51,927 nucleotides of DNA. It comes from an uncultured Anaeroplasmataceae bacterium. GTDB taxonomy: Bacteria > Bacillota_I > Bacilli_A > Acholeplasmatales > Anaeroplasmataceae. The notes below the pieces were generated by a model. It worked only from the letters and a program-made list of their open reading frames with translations. It had not been told where the DNA came from and made no database searches. Position 1 is the stretch's first letter, and the number at the start of each line of letters is the position of its first letter. The DNA is taken from positions 1-51,927 of the forward strand of contig CANQBD010000011.1 in NCBI GenBank assembly GCA_947589245.1, in the 5' to 3' direction. A program made the position numbers and the translations under genes. Below, piece by piece: positions 16,901-23,651 of the stretch.

Positions 16901-16970
16901 ACATAGTTTTTAAATATCTTTTATATTTATTTGCAATTCGTTTTGAAGCATCTATTATATTAAAGCTCAT
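10995..16970 (-). CDS. giant DEAH helicase with DUF1998-like and Vsr-like nuclease domains (DruE-like)
   Basis: This 1991-aa superfamily 2 protein starts with a DEAH helicase core: Walker A STGTGSGKTE (108-117), DEAH (264-267), SAT (near 305), and a second RecA domain with AQRAGRAGRSAQ near 1035. Several Cys pairs (CTQCH, CPHCG, CRCDRC, CNCKQC, CPTCG) suggest zinc ribbons. A DUF1998/MZB-type segment has CPNCDEDSSCYSCLRTY near 1567. Near 1670-1725, PDFVL, FTDGFKYH and KRDAIIYSGNYRVWSLSW resemble a Vsr-like endonuclease fold. Size and architecture match DruE of Druantia defence systems and are far longer than DrmA or DrmB of DISARM. Its ribosome binding site lies within the end of the upstream gene, with a 2-base gap, so the two are coupled. 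Confidence 0.85.
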   Translation of the reverse strand: MSFNIIDASKRIANKYKRYLKTMFDIKDPDYKETFERRLEESKSFEKGPYLDVTNSFEKGRSIPQLIQDGIISSDFQYLKRLYNIPNLHKHQEEALIKAINGENLIVSTGTGSGKTECFLLPLINELMREKENGTLDDGVRALIIYPMNALANDQIDRLRKTFIEYPDISFGCYTGQTKHYDKTMKGQKGAIDQYIELNGKRIDDVRLQKPLSNERLSRESMKARPPHILITNYAMLEYLMLRPEDNVFFDGDKASNWKFIILDEAHTYTGSTGIEVSMLLRRLIAKLNNKKPQYILTSATLGDEDSNKDVITFAERLCSATFKEENIIRAKRIKLEQLDSKYTLGPAFYEFVNNLIDYGYDDKYIIKEIEKEYQFGLVEADSLSIYLYDLLICDNTFWKIKKFLNRPKSIKEIREYSNFNEKEISAFVDVASRAAKNQSKLFDSRYHMFLRATEGVFITLAPHKDLFLSRKNMIYSGDKEYKVFEAVTCTQCHALYLLGYIDSNSYLVQKSSAESDEIKEAFYIGNQVNDTDEDETLEHSNLVVENYELCPHCGFIRSEKEVHKKSCGHDESHFVKVVKVKTTNEVDGRVTKCVSCENVNRLGILRGFFSGQEASTSVIGTSLFEELPSHIKKVIIHESNEDDGFDVDLRESVEEEAKAKQFIAFSDSRQAAAYFSSYFSVSYDGILYGRLIREELNSSKNNQTELPLFISNLSTRMKDNKIIPFDEYLHCLKTNSVASFDYEKVAWQAVLKEFVDCNSHNSLIGLGLLGLDFNNVLKFGPHKKYNLNVDEVKDICMVFVMGMLADAAMYYPKGMNANDKEFFTHNGIELTYLKDSGSKYVRSFIPQNDSFSNKRLDYLTRVLKKVDDKIEREDVKKVLDQIWGAFFAPNAAGKPQILYRDNNAHYKVNLENLVVDKNKKWCRCDRCNKITAFNVKGVCPTYHCDGNLVEIDNDEIEKSNHYYRMYHDLAIEPMRVVEHTAQLNREEAYNYQNLFKDQKIDVLSCSTTFEMGVDVGDLETVFMRNMPPSASNYAQRAGRAGRSAQSVAFALTFCNKSNHDFNYFEKPTEMISGTILPPQFKVDNEKICIRHLYSSAFSYFFKIYPDYFTNAKDMMEKCDKTGLSGYEVFKSFLESESSYRDDLKEYLKESVPNSLQSKFMIDSFGWVKWLFASNHDEYPSLFEVRDVYLKELNTLRTEYDKAKAAGEGEQFSFLKRIQTYEQEKIINFLSRNNILPKYGFPVDTVELESNTKTKADDLSGLDLSRDLSMAISEYAPGCQVVANNKLVTSRFIKKVPGFDWRKYDYVECDNCRTLNVTTHVFVAKGDKHPLCNCKQCAAELDSKKIKTFLIPEFGFIADEKVGKPSLIKPEKTYRTEASFFSNNEPAAENKYMIGDTEVSIAMVGNDGEMAMLNTTDFFVCPTCGYTIEAPAGTNLFLKTLPDKKGHKDSKGYPCKKGTELEKYSLGYKFKTDIIRIRINQPLMSGNKIHEEAYSILQALILAACKELNIENTEIAGCLQYYYNGGSNYSYILYDKTPGGAGHVKRLNNKDTILHVLINAMNLAQKCPNCDEDSSCYSCLRTYQNQKHHDIIKRNYVFNYLGQVLNGYSDGDSDSKLEDIFLAKLQNEADSWSVTGANKNIYIGTFNGQKWRIEPQVYLDPMQNVISPSKPDFVLTPTDDKQKKIAIFTDGFKYHNDIVHKDSIKRDAIIYSGNYRVWSLSWRDVKEINDGKIFATEVFDEKNLPSKLAGNKLAVNYKNAFRLLINYLKNSDSEAIFKATAEAYFNAMIGKAYKKEDALYELAQLNNQLSIIDKNNLKTIDKYVIDNDCQMSAYLFDDGKKTVVSYIQDYIQKRKINFAFDWNAYIQFNNIMQFMDSFITVTQQGLDDEYYSILDNVEKIDETVSDEWKDIVQQVVDADAKAFIKECIKRNMIPPTTVGFELETGEIAELEWDNLDVVYLTNEQMDYKDAFVEKGFEVVNSIDDFEKITAE

Positions 16971-16972
16971 AA

Positions 16973-19900
16973 CTATTCCTCCTCAATATCTATTAAATAA
17001 TGATTCTTATCATCATAGAAGCACTCAGATTGCCTCTTTTCAATTCGTCTCATCTTCTTGCGTTGGAATGGTGGTATAATCCATTCTTTTTGCTTATCTA
17101 TGTAAATGCTACAATATTCACCATCTTCATCAATTGTAAGAATTAGAATTGATTCAGGATTCATATGATCAGTAAAAATAACAATTGCATTAAGCAAATA
17201 TAACGGACTTCCATCATATTTAAACGTATACAGTTTTGCTCTATAATATACAAATTTATTCATTTGTACTTCGTCATACACATCTATATTTTCATTCCAG
17301 ATTCCATATATATTTTCTGGATCATTGTCTACATCATTCAAAACATCGCTGTAAGATGTCTTTTCCATTTTTCTTAAAACATATTTGTTAGAAAATTTAT
17401 GTGAAAGATATTTCTTTTGATTATCTTGATATCCTTTGAGATTAATATATTTTCCACTTAAATTATTGATATTAATTAGTTTTTTTACTATAGGTTGTTC
17501 GTTTAACAAAATTGAACCAGTCTCTACATCAAAACCATTATCATCACTTTCTTCAATCTCATATACAAATATAGTATAATTTCCAGTTTCAATCTCTGTT
17601 TCAATTTGGAAATGTCCATCAATTATTTGCTCATCTTCACATACGACTTTATCATTATGATAGATAGAAATTGTATAATCTTCATTTCCAATAATATCAA
17701 CATCGCCTTTAAGAATATTGTTTTCAAAATCACCAATCAAATTAACATCTTTAAGTGCACTCTTACACATAGCATCAAACAAACTGATTTTTTTGTTTTC
17801 TATATCAATGAACACACTTCGATAGGTTACACTTCTATCATCCTTAAACCAATCATAAATTTTAGATATTTCAAAGTATGGGTGTTTATTTCCTAAATAC
17901 TTAATTTCATTTTCTTCTTCAGCAATATCAACATCATCTGTTGTAACAATCTTAGAATCATTAAAGTTGAAAGGCCCTTTTACATATAATTTCTTTATGC
18001 CTTGCTTCAATGATTTTAATAAAACATGTGCAGGCTGTTGTGTGTTCCATTCATCGCTTTCATTATATTTCCAATATAGCGCAGGAATTTCAAAATAGAT
18101 GTCATATTGTTGGCTGTTTAGTTTATAACATCTTCTTAATCTACAGTCGATAACATCCTTGCAGAAGTTTTCACTATTTTTATCGCCAAAATTAAAACTA
18201 AAAGATGATTCATTATATTTGATATTCCAGTCATCTTTTTCATTTTCATCCTTTAATATATTCATTCTTGAATCAAAAGTGATTGTTGCATAGTCCTCAA
18301 AAATATATGAAGTTTTATCAAAGTGATACTTAAAGTTTTTAATATATGCAAACAATCCAAAAGGATGATTAACATGCATCTTTGGAAAACTTAAAACTAT
18401 TGAATATAAGCCTTCAGATGTTATATAGTCATTAAGGTCTATTAAATAACCATTAGCTTTCAAATCATCTGCTAATTTAAATTCTTTATAATTCTTATCA
18501 ACAACTTTATTTTGTTTACCATTAATTACTAAACTAATGCCTGAAAGTTGATCACTAGTTGATTTAAATAAAAGTTTAGGCAAAGAGTTATAAATCTTAT
18601 ATTCATTGCCTTGATCGCTTAAAACAACACCACCTACCGGATAGTTTTCGCTTAATCCTTCAATTAATTTTTGTCCAACTTGGACGCCTGAATTATCGTC
18701 CAATACAACTACTTGTCCTTTGACAAGATTCATCGACGTTAGTCTTAAGCCATCAACATCAATTGATTCAGTTGTTTCACTAAGAAGAGATGGATAACTT
18801 TCACTATTAGAATAAGCATAAACAATCCCTTCAGGTATAATCGCGTTTTTATAATCTATACATTTGCCTTTTGAATCAAATAATCTAATATTTGAAGCAG
18901 CAATTTTATATTTCTTTAATTCTTTACCATTGCTTACTAATTGAAAATTAAAACCATAAAGCATAGAATTAACAGGAATTTCAACCAAAGTTCTTTCAGT
19001 ATAATAACCAATCTTATCATGCTTATACACAGGTTCAACATTAGGGATATTCATTGAATCATTGTTGCAATTAATAATCCATACCGGATAATCATTTTCA
19101 TCACAATCAATTAATCTTTGGTGAGGAAGTATTATTCTCAATTTGTTTTGATTATAAAGTATATTCAAAACTGGTGAATGGAATAACGTTTCACCTTTTT
19201 CATATGCTGAGTGTTTGGCAACATAATTCTTTTCTTTTTGAAATGCACCCTTAGGTTCTTCTATCCATTGATTTAATAAATGATTTATTCTATTACCAGT
19301 TTCATTGATATTAACAGTGTTCCAAAATGAATCATTTATTAATCTTATAATTCTTTTTATTCTATTTTTAAACGAAGATTTAGTCTTATTGAAATTCAAT
19401 AATAACGAAGTATGTGTCATTACATCTTGAGTACCTTTTTGCATTGCTTCAATAAGTGATTTAAATGCAAAATCTCCTTCTTCGTCATTTAAGTTATCGG
19501 CATTTCTTCCTAAGTCTAATCTCCAAAAATCAAATAAATAATCAAATAGTTGGAATGCTGAATTATCAGCCACGAAGCAATGCATAGTAATATTATCTAT
19601 TTTATTAGTTGCATCTTTTTCATAAATCATTCCATATCTATTCATGATGTTTTCAAACTCTTCATGAAGATACTTTTGATTATTACCGGTGATTTCTACT
19701 TCATAATCCGTTTTAAAGTGAGGCCAAAAATCTCCAGAATGTCTTCTGTTATAATTACGCATTGCATAGCGAACTAATGCTAGAGCAAATAATCTGCTAT
19801 ATTCAGGTTTAAATCCAGAAGGGTTAATAACAAAATGCTGAAGTTGATTCTTCATATAAGAATTTAGAATTTCTTCTTGTTTTTCATCGAGTATAATATC

Positions 19901-20527
19901 CCCTAATAAATTACGTTTTTTATACTCACTTCTTACATATTTAATTAGCTTCTCTTCATCATTCAAAATAATACCATTGATATGGCCAACCACTAAGTTC
20001 GCTTTTTTAACTCTATATGGATTCTTTCTTTTTCTAGTATATATTTTTTTAACTGCAGTATATTCTTTTTTAAAATTAGAATCTGCTAAATCTTCAGCTA
20101 TTGCAACAAATATTTTAATATCCGTAGCTTTAGTCTCTGTAAGTATCTTTTTTAGTACAACTAGATTATTATATCTTTTTTCATCTCTCTCAACTCTTAC
20201 GTAACCATTACTTGCAAATTTCACAGCTGTATCTTTTCCAGTTGCTTTTTCATTGTTGAAAGTTTTATCAGTTCTCGAAAATAGAACTACACCTCTAGAA
20301 TTTGCAGTTTCAAAAAGTCTTGAATCATAAAGAGACTCAAAATATTCTTTATTAGATTCAGACAGTTTGTAATAAACTATTTTTTGAAATATAGACCAAG
20401 CATTATCAACCTGTTTTAGATCATAAGCAATCTCGAAGCATTCTACACCATATTGTAGGAAAACTGGTATCACATTAGTGTTCTTAAATTGTTTTATGTT
20501 ATTCAATTCTAACTCTTTAATTAACAT
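16973..20527 (-). CDS. large unrecognised partner protein of the DruE-like helicase
   Basis: From the chosen start this protein has 1184 aa and no recognisable catalytic motif, membrane segment or signal. The first half is basic and helical. The middle and C-terminal parts are strand-rich with many Asp/Asn turns, suggesting beta-sandwich modules. I place the start at ATG 20527, because AAAGGAGG precedes it with 8 bases spacing. The frame is open upstream to a TTG at 20620 with a poor site, giving 1215 aa, and that extension looks codable, so the start is uncertain. It is immediately upstream of the giant helicase. Large unknown protein plus DruE-type helicase is the gene pair of type III Druantia (DruH-DruE); homology to DruH is not shown. 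Confidence 0.8.
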   Translation of the reverse strand: MLIKELELNNIKQFKNTNVIPVFLQYGVECFEIAYDLKQVDNAWSIFQKIVYYKLSESNKEYFESLYDSRLFETANSRGVVLFSRTDKTFNNEKATGKDTAVKFASNGYVRVERDEKRYNNLVVLKKILTETKATDIKIFVAIAEDLADSNFKKEYTAVKKIYTRKRKNPYRVKKANLVVGHINGIILNDEEKLIKYVRSEYKKRNLLGDIILDEKQEEILNSYMKNQLQHFVINPSGFKPEYSRLFALALVRYAMRNYNRRHSGDFWPHFKTDYEVEITGNNQKYLHEEFENIMNRYGMIYEKDATNKIDNITMHCFVADNSAFQLFDYLFDFWRLDLGRNADNLNDEEGDFAFKSLIEAMQKGTQDVMTHTSLLLNFNKTKSSFKNRIKRIIRLINDSFWNTVNINETGNRINHLLNQWIEEPKGAFQKEKNYVAKHSAYEKGETLFHSPVLNILYNQNKLRIILPHQRLIDCDENDYPVWIINCNNDSMNIPNVEPVYKHDKIGYYTERTLVEIPVNSMLYGFNFQLVSNGKELKKYKIAASNIRLFDSKGKCIDYKNAIIPEGIVYAYSNSESYPSLLSETTESIDVDGLRLTSMNLVKGQVVVLDDNSGVQVGQKLIEGLSENYPVGGVVLSDQGNEYKIYNSLPKLLFKSTSDQLSGISLVINGKQNKVVDKNYKEFKLADDLKANGYLIDLNDYITSEGLYSIVLSFPKMHVNHPFGLFAYIKNFKYHFDKTSYIFEDYATITFDSRMNILKDENEKDDWNIKYNESSFSFNFGDKNSENFCKDVIDCRLRRCYKLNSQQYDIYFEIPALYWKYNESDEWNTQQPAHVLLKSLKQGIKKLYVKGPFNFNDSKIVTTDDVDIAEEENEIKYLGNKHPYFEISKIYDWFKDDRSVTYRSVFIDIENKKISLFDAMCKSALKDVNLIGDFENNILKGDVDIIGNEDYTISIYHNDKVVCEDEQIIDGHFQIETEIETGNYTIFVYEIEESDDNGFDVETGSILLNEQPIVKKLININNLSGKYINLKGYQDNQKKYLSHKFSNKYVLRKMEKTSYSDVLNDVDNDPENIYGIWNENIDVYDEVQMNKFVYYRAKLYTFKYDGSPLYLLNAIVIFTDHMNPESILILTIDEDGEYCSIYIDKQKEWIIPPFQRKKMRRIEKRQSECFYDDKNHYLIDIEEE

Positions 20528-20632
20528 ATCGAATTCCTCCTTTGTTAAACCAGTTTGATTATCCCACAATAATACTTTTAAATGGTCGTAATGAATACGA
20601 CATTTAACTTTTTTTATCAAATAGTCTACATA

Positions 20633-20650
20633 AAATAACTAATGTTATTT
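20633..20650. promoter_or_regulatory. dyad upstream of the defence run
   Basis: AAATAAC (20633-20639) and GTTATTT (20644-20650) form a perfect 7-bp inverted repeat about 110-120 bases before the chosen start of the large protein gene. It could be an operator. No convincing -10/-35 pair is visible beside it. Confidence 0.3.
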
Positions 20651-20676
20651 GCACTTCATCTCGGTAATACAAAAAA

Positions 20677-20769
20677 TTGCACCAAAATGACAGTTAACAG
20701 CATGGTATTTCCATTACTTTCAATTCTATTCTATTTTAAGAATCAAATCACTACAATTATTTACCTTTG
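20677..20769. repeat. 93-bp diverged repeat, left copy
   Basis: Aligned without gaps to 28868-28960, about 68 of 93 positions agree by hand count, including TTGCAC(C/T)AAAA(T/C)GACAG at one end and ACTACAATTATTT at the other. It covers the last codons of the 249-aa protein gene (ending Lys-x-Lys-stop, as in the other copy) and the space before the next operon. The two copies flank the restriction-modification module. Confidence 0.7.
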
Positions 20770-21506
20770 ATATTAGTTCCATTTTCTATATAATTCAGAG
20801 ACAGTTTAATTAATGACATGCATCTATTAAATAAATATCTTTTAAAATCACCACTAACAATTTCTATTTTATCAGTTTCAAAATGTCTAATTCGAAAATT
20901 ATTCCCAATAGAAGTCAATTCCAAAAATTCGTCATTTAAAAGTTTAATATGCTTAGTTTCATCATTTGATATTTTTTGAATTAATGTTTCTATAGAAGTT
21001 TTTTTATCCCCTTTAAACATTGTTTTTATTCTTTCAAATGCGTCCCATGCTTTTTCAAGCGCAATTTGTATGTCTTTAGGATAATAATAGTTTGCTTTTT
21101 CTATTAATTCACTTAATCCTTCTTCAATAATTTCAGAAGAATCAACTGATAAGATACCAGAATATTTTTGAATTATTTGTTCGCATTGCTCTAATGATGA
21201 TTTTTTTATCTTTTCAACTGCAATATTAGGATTAACTTTATAGTCATACATATGTTTAACTTTATATGCCTCATAACTTTCTAATAGTGCAATTAACAAA
21301 TGAATCTTGTCTTCAATTTGGACATCAGCATCCTCAAAAAAACTCATCATAGATTTCCCTTTTGATAGCTTGTATTTTTTTTGAATGTCAATTCCGACTG
21401 TTTTAATAGTAAATCTAGAAAAAGTAGCATCATTAAAATCCAAAACATACCCTCCATCGTTAAAAACATTTTGTATATATATTAATTCAGTTGGTGTAAA
21501 ATTCAT
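20757..21506 (-). CDS. uncharacterised protein downstream of the GmrSD-like gene
   Basis: This 249-aa soluble, mostly helical protein is not one I can name. The N-terminal region starts FTPTELIYIQNVFNDGGYVL. The C-terminal half (ALEKAWDAFERIKTMF near 150-165, then LTSIGNNFRIRHFETDKIEI near 205-225) resembles a pattern seen in small proteins near abortive-infection and restriction genes. The R-x-R-H there is not a clean HEPN motif (R-x4-6-H), so an RNase function is not claimed. It lies 54 bases after the DUF262 gene on the same strand and is probably the last gene of the restriction operon. Its 3' end lies within a 93-bp repeat. Confidence 0.65.
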   Translation of the reverse strand: MNFTPTELIYIQNVFNDGGYVLDFNDATFSRFTIKTVGIDIQKKYKLSKGKSMMSFFEDADVQIEDKIHLLIALLESYEAYKVKHMYDYKVNPNIAVEKIKKSSLEQCEQIIQKYSGILSVDSSEIIEEGLSELIEKANYYYPKDIQIALEKAWDAFERIKTMFKGDKKTSIETLIQKISNDETKHIKLLNDEFLELTSIGNNFRIRHFETDKIEIVSGDFKRYLFNRCMSLIKLSLNYIENGTNIKGK

Positions 21507-21560
21507 ATGCTACTCCTTTTTATTCAATCATCATTTATTTTTTACATTCTATGAATTCAA

Positions 21561-23642
21561 TTAATTTTCATTAACCGATGTATAAAAAATAAAATCATCA
21601 GTTTCTAATTCAAATTCTTTTAACAAATGTCCAATAGATCGAACTATATCATTAAAACTTCTATTTGTTTCAACATAAATGCCAGTATTCAATAATTCCT
21701 TTGGCCCACGAAGTTTACCGGGATCAGAAGATAATAATGGAGTTGAGGCACTTGCACTCTTCCAATCAACTAAAGATAATCCATACAACTTTTCTGAATC
21801 TAGTGAATTTAATAATTCTATAAATTTCATTAACATTTCTCTTGCAGAAGAAACATCTTTATTTTCACCCATAAAAATAAAGTTTGTAGGTTTCTTTCCG
21901 GTATAGTCATAAACGTCATCCACATGGTGACTATTTTCTTTGTCAATAGCTATCTTCTTACCAAATACTTCTGGCAATTTTAAATCTTGTAATAATTTGC
22001 TACTTAATCTATCAGCTCTAGCAGTTATAGTTTTTTCGTTCCAGTTTTGCTTATCAACTACATCTTGATTTAAAACAACAAATTTTGATTTAGCCATAAT
22101 CATATCCACTTTTTCTTTGAACTTTTTATCTGATAATTCACTGTTATAACCAGTAAGAGATAAGTTCCCAAGTGTATGTAAATATCTATCGTAAACTATA
22201 TCGAAATTCTCACCTATTTCTTTACGCCAATCTTCGTTATCCTTATTTTGAGGCATAATATGTTCAATTGTAGTGTCAGAATCGATCTGAACTATTTCTT
22301 TGATAGCATTAACACCATTTTCTAATATTGAAAGTAAATACTTACACAAGCTTCTATTTTTATAAATATTCTCACTCATAAGCTTTTCTTTAAATGTAGT
22401 ATCACTAGGTGTTGCATCTTTAGTATAAGCTAAATCAACAGCCATAAAAGAATATACAGTCTCTAAGTAATTATCTTTCAATGCTTCGCTTTTAAAAATT
22501 CTTTTATAGAGAGATCTATATAAACCTCTTAAAGAGTTAGAAGGAATACCAACTACCAATCTTCTTATAGTGTAATTCAAATAGAATTGTAGTATTTGAA
22601 GAACAATCTCTTCATCAATTACCTTTCTTTCATAATCATCAAAAACACTAAACAGAAACGGATACATAGTAGATTGTTTTAAACTTCTATATGCAGACAA
22701 ATAATTATTAATTTCCTTAGAATAGTCATTAGAAAATCCAACAAATGCAGCATAGAATTTAGAGTAGTACTTTAATTCTTTCATTATATCTTCATGACTA
22801 AATTCAGAACTATCAGCCCATTTTTTGAATTGTTGATAAGCTTCATCTTCTTTAACTTCACCAAGTTTGAAAATAATATAAGTAAGAAAGTATTTATTAA
22901 TTTCTGATTTACCTAGTTTTGTTTCTACAGGAAGCCAGTACTCTTCAAACAAATAATCCATATTAACATCCGTCATCAACAAATAATTACGAATTAAATC
23001 AGCAAGTTTTAAATCCTCACCTGTTGAATTAATTCTCTCAAAAATAACCTGAGGATCATCATTAGGTTCTTTTAAAGAAATCATAACTATTTCTAATCTT
23101 TTTAATCCATTTAGAATGTTTTTGATTTTGTATTCTTGCTTCTTCTTTTCATCAATCAAAGTACAAAAATAATCATAGTTAATCCAGATATTTGAATTTC
23201 TATCCATTTTATCTTGTTTATCATTCATCAAAAATAGGAATTGTTCGTTATCAGTCTTTATAGGTTTTAACTTCAATTTATTTTTTTCTTGTTTATCAAA
23301 GTCATGTGAAGCTGATTCATTGAATAAAAGTCCTTTTATTTCCTCTTTATCTGAATCATCGCCCTTATCATACAACGCTTTTAATAATAAATAGATAGAG
23401 GTCATTCTTTGTTGACCATCAACAATTATGTAATGTTTTAAGCCACCTTCCTCATCTTGTTGAACCTGAACTACAGTTCCTAAAAAGTGAGTTCTTTCCT
23501 TTTCGTAAGCATTAATAACATCATTGAATAATTCAAAACAATTATCTTTCTTCCAGTCATAATTTCTTTGATATACAGGTATTTGATACTGTCTTTTATT
23601 ATCAAACATTGTATCTATTATTTTCTCTGGTTCTGCTTTCAT
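21561..23642 (-). CDS. DUF262/DUF1524 GmrSD-type nuclease
   Basis: This 693-aa protein has the architecture of GmrSD-type (type IV restriction) enzymes, which cleave modified DNA. The N-terminal DUF262 ParB-like domain has YQIPVYQRNYDW (about 19-30) and IVDGQQRMTS (about 73-82), the nucleotide-binding motif. The DUF1524 domain has the His-Me finger signature IEHIMPQN (about 460) and HTLGNLSLTGYN (about 488). After it comes an extra domain of about 130 residues (from about 560) with FIFMGENKDVSSAREMLMK, which is not usual in GmrSD. The ribosome binding site is AGGAGG. It is 9 bases downstream of the AlwI-like gene. It may restrict foreign DNA carrying modifications that block the type IIS enzyme. 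Confidence 0.88.
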   Translation of the reverse strand: MKAEPEKIIDTMFDNKRQYQIPVYQRNYDWKKDNCFELFNDVINAYEKERTHFLGTVVQVQQDEEGGLKHYIIVDGQQRMTSIYLLLKALYDKGDDSDKEEIKGLLFNESASHDFDKQEKNKLKLKPIKTDNEQFLFLMNDKQDKMDRNSNIWINYDYFCTLIDEKKKQEYKIKNILNGLKRLEIVMISLKEPNDDPQVIFERINSTGEDLKLADLIRNYLLMTDVNMDYLFEEYWLPVETKLGKSEINKYFLTYIIFKLGEVKEDEAYQQFKKWADSSEFSHEDIMKELKYYSKFYAAFVGFSNDYSKEINNYLSAYRSLKQSTMYPFLFSVFDDYERKVIDEEIVLQILQFYLNYTIRRLVVGIPSNSLRGLYRSLYKRIFKSEALKDNYLETVYSFMAVDLAYTKDATPSDTTFKEKLMSENIYKNRSLCKYLLSILENGVNAIKEIVQIDSDTTIEHIMPQNKDNEDWRKEIGENFDIVYDRYLHTLGNLSLTGYNSELSDKKFKEKVDMIMAKSKFVVLNQDVVDKQNWNEKTITARADRLSSKLLQDLKLPEVFGKKIAIDKENSHHVDDVYDYTGKKPTNFIFMGENKDVSSAREMLMKFIELLNSLDSEKLYGLSLVDWKSASASTPLLSSDPGKLRGPKELLNTGIYVETNRSFNDIVRSIGHLLKEFELETDDFIFYTSVNEN

Positions 23643-23651
23643 ATTTGCCTC

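Noticed and set aside
10995-20620. DISARM system
   Set aside because: DISARM has separate DrmA helicase and DrmB (DUF1998) proteins with DrmC and its own methyltransferase. Here helicase and DUF1998-like parts are in one 1991-aa protein beside an unrelated large protein, closer to Druantia.
20757-21506. HEPN RNase assignment for the 249-aa protein
   Set aside because: The R-x-R-H segment does not have the R-x4-6-H spacing of the HEPN motif; the similarity is only general.
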